Shown here one piece after another: positions 8,808 to 11,653 of a DNA stretch of 11,653 nt; position 1 is the first letter of the stretch, and each line of letters opens with the position of its first letter. Under the pieces are notes generated by a model. That model had not been told where the DNA came from. It worked only from the letters and a program-made list of their open reading frames with translations, and ran no database searches. Made by a program: the position numbers and the translations under genes. This DNA comes from JACXVD01 sp047975785 (lineage in GTDB: Bacteria > Pseudomonadota > Alphaproteobacteria > Sphingomonadales > Sphingomonadaceae), in assembly GCA_047975785.1 (NCBI GenBank), contig JBKEEC010000106.1:1-11653 (forward strand). Reading direction: 5' to 3'.

Positions 8808-8928
8808 AAAAGGCGGAGCTGCGGTTTCCAGCCAGATTGGCTGTTCCGTCCGGTTACAGGTGACTCACAGGAATGCTGAAATAACCGAAGAGGGATGGTT
8901 AGCGGACGTTTTACGGCTTACGCCTTAA
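8808..8928. other. Non-coding stretch between repeat copy 3 and the small RNA
   Basis: I see no gene here. There are small hairpins (AGCC-AGATT-GGCT near 8835, GGC-TTAC-GCC near 8915). ACCGAAGAG (8884-8892) is repeated inverted as CTCTTCGGT (8959-8967) inside the small RNA region. No convincing promoter is visible. Confidence 0.4.
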
Positions 8929-8930
8929 CG

Positions 8931-8958
8931 AAAAAGGCCTACCCTTGCGGATAGGCCT
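8931..8958 (-). terminator. Rho-independent terminator of the small RNA
   Basis: On the minus strand AGGCCTATCC-GCAA-GGGTAGGCCT forms a 10-bp stem with one U-G pair and a GNRA loop, followed by a run of U (8935-8931). This is a textbook intrinsic terminator and would also stop antisense transcription toward the PepSY gene. Confidence 0.75.
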
Positions 8959-9024
8959 CTCTTCGGTAGGCGGGGGGTCCGTCACCACTTTCGCAGCGCT
9001 GCCGACCTAATCCCCAGCCTTTCA
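8931..9024 (-). ncRNA. Candidate structured small RNA, about 94 nt, ending in an intrinsic terminator
   Basis: Read on the minus strand, this region folds compactly. A long helix pairs GGC-GGGG-GGTC (9019 to 9004, with bulges T and ATTA) with GACC-CCCC-GCC (8979 to 8969). Its tip is CGCTGC-GAAA-GTGGTG (8998 to 8983), a GNRA tetraloop. The 3' end is a 10-bp hairpin with a GCAA tetraloop followed by U residues. Several stem pairs are G-U on the minus strand but would be A-C mismatches on the plus strand, and the GNRA loops exist only on the minus strand, so the strand is well supported. A promoter-like pair lies just upstream. I compared it from memory with 4.5S, 6S, tmRNA and RNase P RNA and saw none of their conserved cores. 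It lies back to back with the Abi-type gene. Confidence 0.6.
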
Positions 9025-9030
9025 TCTTTC

Positions 9031-9059
9031 GATATAGCGTCAAATACGCGGATATGCAA
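9031..9059 (-). promoter_or_regulatory. Likely promoter of the small RNA
   Basis: On the minus strand TTGCAT (9059-9054) is followed by exactly 17 bases and TATATC (9036-9031). This puts transcription start near 9024, which fits the folded RNA and its terminator. The boxes are only partial matches to the sigma-70 consensus. The -35 box lies about 24 bases before the start codon of the divergent Abi gene, so the two genes probably share control of this short region. Confidence 0.5.
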
Positions 9060-9082
9060 GAGGGAAAGGGGAAGGGGACGAT

Positions 9083-9856
9083 ATGGATATAGTAGATTTT
9101 ATCTCATTAGATCGACTTAAAACTTATGAAAATCATACGGATAGCCAAAAGAAGGCTGTCGCACTTCACAATCATACGCTCCAGCTTGGGGCATCCTTAA
9201 TGTCGATGATTGCGCTGATAGAACTATCTCTACGGAATAGCACTAACCAGCGTTTAATCGCGGATTTTGGTGATGATGAATGGTTGCTGCCGGGTCACGC
9301 AACGGTTCCTTTAAAGCAATTTGAGCGCAGCGCGATCAGCAAGGCATATAGCCTTGCCCAAAAATCCGCCTATTCAAAATTAAATTACAAGCAAAAGAAC
9401 CTTCTCGACGCCTTTGCATTCCCTTGCGTAAAGCCCTCCGGAACAAATCATAGAGCGGAAGTTAAAAAACGGCAGGAGCTATTTGTTGCTTCTCATGGGC
9501 AGGTGATATCGCAGACAACCATTTCATTTTGGAAGCGCCTTTACTCTTCCGATTATCATGATGACCTCTGGAAGCCGTCACTAAAAAAAGTCTTCCCAAA
9601 CAAAAGTCTAAAGCGAAGCGATATATCGAATTCGCTTGAGGTGATTTACACGATTCGGAACCGGGTTGCCCACCATGAGCCTGTGTATGGAAAGCGCCTC
9701 GACGATGCTATGTCCGCGATAAATTTCGTTCGGAACTCATTAGGTGCACGAAAAAATGAGGAAGACAGCAATTTCAAAAAATTCTCTCGCGTTCACCATC
9801 TCAGACTGAGAATGGATTTTGAGAATTTCATCGAAGCTTGGCACACCCTGACATAG
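9083..9856 (+). CDS. Abi_2/AbiF-like abortive infection protein with HEPN motif
   Basis: This 257-residue soluble protein has the hallmarks of the Abi_2 (AbiD/AbiF-like) family. These are ISLDRLKTY near the N-terminus, MIALIELSLRNSTNQ near 41-55, a FWKRLY segment near 149, and IRNRVAHHEPVYGKRL near 191-206. The last contains R192-x4-H197, the R-x4-6-H signature of HEPN ribonucleases. Members of this family abort phage infection or act as toxins, probably by cutting RNA. The start at 9083 has a purine-rich AAGGGGA upstream. Base composition differs from the neighbours: sampled 60-base lines give about 38-52 percent GC against roughly 55-67 percent in gltB, and lysine is mostly AAA. With repeats on both sides, this suggests horizontal acquisition. 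No protein antitoxin gene is adjacent; the divergent small RNA is a possible partner. Confidence 0.85.
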   Translation: MDIVDFISLDRLKTYENHTDSQKKAVALHNHTLQLGASLMSMIALIELSLRNSTNQRLIADFGDDEWLLPGHATVPLKQFERSAISKAYSLAQKSAYSKLNYKQKNLLDAFAFPCVKPSGTNHRAEVKKRQELFVASHGQVISQTTISFWKRLYSSDYHDDLWKPSLKKVFPNKSLKRSDISNSLEVIYTIRNRVAHHEPVYGKRLDDAMSAINFVRNSLGARKNEEDSNFKKFSRVHHLRLRMDFENFIEAWHTLT

Positions 9857-9893
9857 ACGTGCAATGTCCAAAATGTTGTCGTATCCCGACAGT

Positions 9894-10008
9894 CAGCTTT
9901 TCTATCGGCAAACGCGATTGCGGTCATTCCAATGGAATGGCAAGTCAATTCAGGCTTGGCACATGAGACAATCGTGCCATTCCCACTATAGCATCGCGAG
10001 AAAAGCTG
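9894..10008. repeat. Nested inverted repeat of 115 bp downstream of the Abi gene
   Basis: Three collinear inverted pairs are nested: CAGCTTTTCT (9894-9903) with AGAAAAGCTG (9999-10008), CGCGAT (9913-9918) with ATCGCG (9993-9998), and GGAATGGCA (9934-9942) with TGCCATTCC (9975-9983). A short palindrome, CATTCCA-A-TGGAATG, lies inside. No U-tract follows on either strand, so this is not a simple terminator. It may be a MITE-like element or a structured RNA. It ends two bases before repeat copy 4. The rest of 9857-10010 shows no gene. Confidence 0.65.
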
Positions 10009-10010
10009 TA

Positions 10011-10113
10011 ATACTCAATCCCGTTGATGCTGATGCATACGGGATTGGCTTCGCTCAGGCGCCGCGCGGGCTTGACCACACCCTGATGAGTCAAACTCAT
10101 CAGGGTGTGGTAT
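10011..10113 (-). repeat. 103-bp dispersed palindromic repeat, family 1, copy 4
   Basis: This is the reverse complement of copy 1 with four differences in 103 bases. On the minus strand it begins ATACCACACC and has a perfect 17-bp stem (ACCACACCCTGATGAGT, loop TTG). A second hairpin follows, with an eight-base outer stem AATCCCGT/ACGGGATT. It starts 19 bases after the aroQ stop codon, in the orientation of aroQ, so all four copies in the window occupy the same position relative to a gene. Confidence 0.92.
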
Positions 10114-10132
10114 AAGGCCGTAAGCGGCGGGA

Positions 10133-10582
10133 TTATGGCAGTTTCGCCGCCAGGTCGAGCGCCACACTATAGCTTTGCACTCCCAGACCCTTGATGCAAT
10201 CTGTGGCCGCCATTGCGACATAGGAAAGATGGCGGAAGACTTCCCGTGTTTCGGGATCGGACAAATGCACCTCAATAACCGGGGTGGTGATGGCGCGTAT
10301 CGCATCCAGCAGGGCGATGGAAGTATGCGTATAGGCTCCGGCATTCAGCAGCACTGCCTTTGCTCCTGTAGCCTGCGCTTCGTGGAGCCAGTCCACCAGA
10401 TGCCCTTCGTGGTTGGACTGGCGCATATCTATCTCCAGACCCAGTTTCCGGCCCTGATCTTCGAGCATGGCTGCAATATCATCCAGCGTATCGGAGCCGT
10501 ATATTTCCGGCTCGCGCAGGCCAAGCAGGTTCAGATTCGGGCCGTTCAGGACATAGATAGTATCGGGAGCGGTATCTGGCAT
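10133..10582 (-). CDS. aroQ: 3-dehydroquinate dehydratase, type II
   Basis: AroQ dehydrates 3-dehydroquinate to 3-dehydroshikimate in the shikimate pathway. The protein has 149 residues, the usual size; type II enzymes form cytoplasmic dodecamers. I chose the ATG at 10582, with AGGGA a few bases upstream; starting at 10627 would add 15 residues unlike the family, encoded in a short tandem repeat. Motifs in order are LNGPNLNLLGLREPEIYG (Arg23 and the catalytic Tyr28 of the flexible lid), QSNHEGHLVDWLHEA (55-69), NAGAYTHTS (80-88) and IEVHLSDP with the catalytic His106. The last motif has Asp where HLSN is usual, a mild variation. It lies downstream of the holin gene on the same strand with a MITE-like element between them, and is followed by repeat copy 4. 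Confidence 0.96.
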   Translation of the reverse strand: MPDTAPDTIYVLNGPNLNLLGLREPEIYGSDTLDDIAAMLEDQGRKLGLEIDMRQSNHEGHLVDWLHEAQATGAKAVLLNAGAYTHTSIALLDAIRAITTPVIEVHLSDPETREVFRHLSYVAMAATDCIKGLGVQSYSVALDLAAKLP

Positions 10583-10595
10583 GGTATTTCCCTGA

Positions 10596-10625
10596 TCAAT
10601 TACTGAAGCGGTCAATTGCTGAAGC
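10596..10625 (-). repeat. Short tandem direct repeat in the aroQ leader
   Basis: TCAATTACTGAAGC (10596-10609) and TCAATTGCTGAAGC (10612-10625) are repeated with a 16-base period and one mismatch, just upstream of the aroQ ribosome-binding sequence. It could be a duplicated protein-binding site or simple slippage; nothing in the sequence decides. Confidence 0.6.
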
Positions 10626-10626
10626 A

Positions 10627-10732
10627 CTAGAGCGGGATGACATATAACAGAATCACATCCCGCTCTTTATACTTTTGTTGTCGTGTGATTTTTTGACAAA
10701 AACCGGTGCCCACTTTTTGTCATCACACTCTA
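10627..10732 (+). mobile_element. 106-bp MITE-like element, family 2, copy A
   Basis: The ends are imperfect inverted repeats: CTAGAGCGGGATGAC at the left and, read inward from the right, TAGAGTGTGATGAC. Two internal hairpins are strong: AGAGCGGGATG with CATCCCGCTCT, and GTGTGA...TGACAAAAA with TTTTTGTCA-TCACAC. Both sides are flanked by TA if the ends are taken as GAG...CTC. It differs from copy B (11319-11424) at two positions. It lies in the holin-aroQ gap. The AACCGGTGCCCACTTTT core resembles intergenic repeats I recall from rhizobial genomes; this comparison is from memory. Confidence 0.85.
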
Positions 10733-10764
10733 TTATCAAAACACCGGGGTGGGCACAGGAAGGG

Positions 10765-11178
10765 TTACAAATCTGTCCCCTTCAGCTTTCCCCATTGGCG
10801 TGCGGCCGTATAGCCCAGATATCCCGTGCCAAACAGGGCATAAAGAGGCTCTGGCAGACCATTGAGATAAGCATTCATGCCTCTGGCAATATCTTGCGCG
10901 GTTCCGGCATTGAAGGCTGCCAGTATGCCCATCGGAATGGCCCACAATATCATGGCATAAATCACGTAGAGAAAACTGGGCCGGGCACGGCTGGTCCACG
11001 GGTCAGGGGATCGGGCCTCGGCCAGAATAGCCGCAAGGCGTGTTTCGATTGCCTGCAATTCCTGCGTGCCTTGCAGCTCAATCAGCTCCAGCTTGGCTTT
11101 TGCCCTGGCGTCCTTGTCCGGAATGAGCTTGTCAATGATGGAGGCAAGGGGTCCGATAAGGGATTCAACAATGGCCAT
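10765..11178 (-). CDS. Gene-transfer-agent type holin (GTA_holin_3TM family)
   Basis: The protein has 137 residues. The N-terminal part (MAIVESLIGPLASIIDKLIPDKDARAKAK) is an amphipathic or weakly hydrophobic helix. A charged helical stretch follows, with ELIELQGTQELQAIETR. A clear membrane helix is at about 70-92 (PSFLYVIYAMILWAIPMG) and a second, shorter one near 108-128 (PEPLYALFGTGYLGYTAA). This layout matches the GTA_holin_3TM family, thought to form inner-membrane pores that let gene transfer agents or phage leave the cell. The start is supported by GGAG eight bases upstream. No endolysin or phage structural gene is visible here. In Rhodobacter the lysis genes lie apart from the main GTA cluster, so isolation is not in itself odd. 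Confidence 0.8.
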   Translation of the reverse strand: MAIVESLIGPLASIIDKLIPDKDARAKAKLELIELQGTQELQAIETRLAAILAEARSPDPWTSRARPSFLYVIYAMILWAIPMGILAAFNAGTAQDIARGMNAYLNGLPEPLYALFGTGYLGYTAARQWGKLKGTDL

Positions 11179-11318
11179 GCGTGATCTCCGGATGAAACAA
11201 ACTTATGGGAATGGATAGTGATTTTCCGGCTTGAATCTGGCCGGATGTCACGGCGCAATTAACCAATATGGTTTGTGTAGGAAAGAAAAATATCCGAAAA
11301 TTCTCTGGAGTCAGGGCT
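11179..11318 (-). other. Upstream region of the holin gene
   Basis: Non-coding. It contains a hairpin TCCGGC-TTGAATCTG-GCCGGA (11225-11245) about 47 bases before the holin start, which could be an operator or leader structure. No convincing promoter is visible, although a holin would be expected to be regulated. Confidence 0.4.
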
Positions 11319-11424
11319 CTAGAGCGGGATGACATATGACAGAATCACATCCCGCTCTTTATGCTTTTGTTGTCGTGTGATTTTTTGACAAAAACCGGTG
11401 CCCACTTTTTGTCATCACACTCTA
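11319..11424 (+). mobile_element. 106-bp MITE-like element, family 2, copy B
   Basis: It is identical to copy A except at two positions, in the same orientation and 692 bases further on. Inverted ends and the two hairpins are as in copy A, and both ends are again flanked by TA. Its right-hand CTAG provides the TAG stop codon of the gene to the right, on the minus strand. Confidence 0.87.
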
Positions 11425-11653
11425 GTCGCGCAGACGCTCGATTGCCTGCGCCAGAACGACATAGAGTTTGCCAATATCCGAACTGAGCAATGTTACTCCA
11501 AGGGCATTGCCATCCCGGGTGGATAGCATGGTGCGCAGCATGGCTTCAAAATCGTGAATATACCGGCTGACATGCTCCCGAAAATCGGGGTCCGTATCGT
11601 AGATTTCCGCTATTTCGCGGGCTTCTGTATTATCAAGCAGGCGCACGGCGCGG
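11422..11653 (-). CDS. C-terminal part of an unknown helical protein (5' end outside window)
   Basis: The minus-strand frame is open to the window edge, so this is probably a fragment; the GTG at 11646 could be read as a start but has no visible ribosome-binding site. About 76 residues can be seen. They are soluble and apparently mostly helical, with a charged first part (NTEAREIAEIYDTDPDFRE), then RYIHDFEAMLRTMLSTRDG and a last helix with LGKLYVVLAQAIERL-like character (GKLYVVLAQAIERLRD). I do not recognise the family. The TAG stop lies in the terminal repeat of MITE copy B, so the original C-terminus may have been altered by insertion. It is on the same strand as the holin and aroQ. Confidence 0.65.
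   Translation of the reverse strand, partial: RAVRLLDNTEAREIAEIYDTDPDFREHVSRYIHDFEAMLRTMLSTRDGNALGVTLLSSDIGKLYVVLAQAIERLRD

Noticed and set aside
8931..9024. Identity of the small RNA as 4.5S (SRP), 6S, tmRNA or RNase P RNA
   Set aside because: The SRP GGAAG tetraloop region and AGCAGC motif, and the conserved cores of the others, are absent; the length also does not fit 6S, tmRNA or RNase P RNA.
951..10113. Repeat family 1 as a CRISPR array
   Set aside because: The copies are far apart, differ in orientation and have no regular spacers or cas genes.
9864..10115. 83-codon plus-strand frame after the Abi gene, considered as a partner antitoxin
   Set aside because: It reads through the nested inverted repeat and repeat copy 4, has no good ribosome-binding site and looks like no known antitoxin.

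Overview
The window looks like a chromosomal segment of an alphaproteobacterium, most likely a sphingomonad-type organism. The basis is moderate GC, the style of the GltB/GltD and type II dehydroquinase proteins, and a gene-transfer-agent type 3TM holin. The genus cannot be fixed from the sequence alone.

Layout: (1) 3-935, the C-terminal part of an acidic, probably disordered protein of unknown function. (2) 951-1053, a structured 103-bp dispersed repeat. (3) 1230-7321, the gltB-gltD operon, encoding both subunits of NADPH glutamate synthase. (4) 7411-8124, aqpZ, a water channel. (5) 8314-8703, a small PepSY-associated membrane protein. (6) 8704-10132, an accessory-looking block: a candidate small RNA on the minus strand, an Abi_2/HEPN-type abortive-infection gene that is AT-richer than its neighbours, and a large nested inverted repeat. 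(7) The minus strand from 11653 back to 10133: the end of an unknown gene, a GTA-type holin and aroQ, separated by two almost identical 106-bp MITE-like elements.

Functionally, gltBD (nitrogen assimilation), aqpZ (osmotic water flux) and aroQ (shikimate pathway) are ordinary core genes. The unusual content lies between and beside them. One repeat family has four copies. Each begins 0 to about 20 bases after a stop codon, in the same orientation as the gene it follows, and its stems differ mostly by changes that keep G-U pairing. A second family has terminal inverted repeats flanked by TA, and one copy supplies the stop codon of the gene at the right edge. The HEPN Abi gene lies back to back with a compact RNA that has two GNRA-capped hairpins, an intrinsic terminator and a plausible promoter. 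This is the best candidate here for an undescribed defence or toxin-RNA module, although the functional link is inference.
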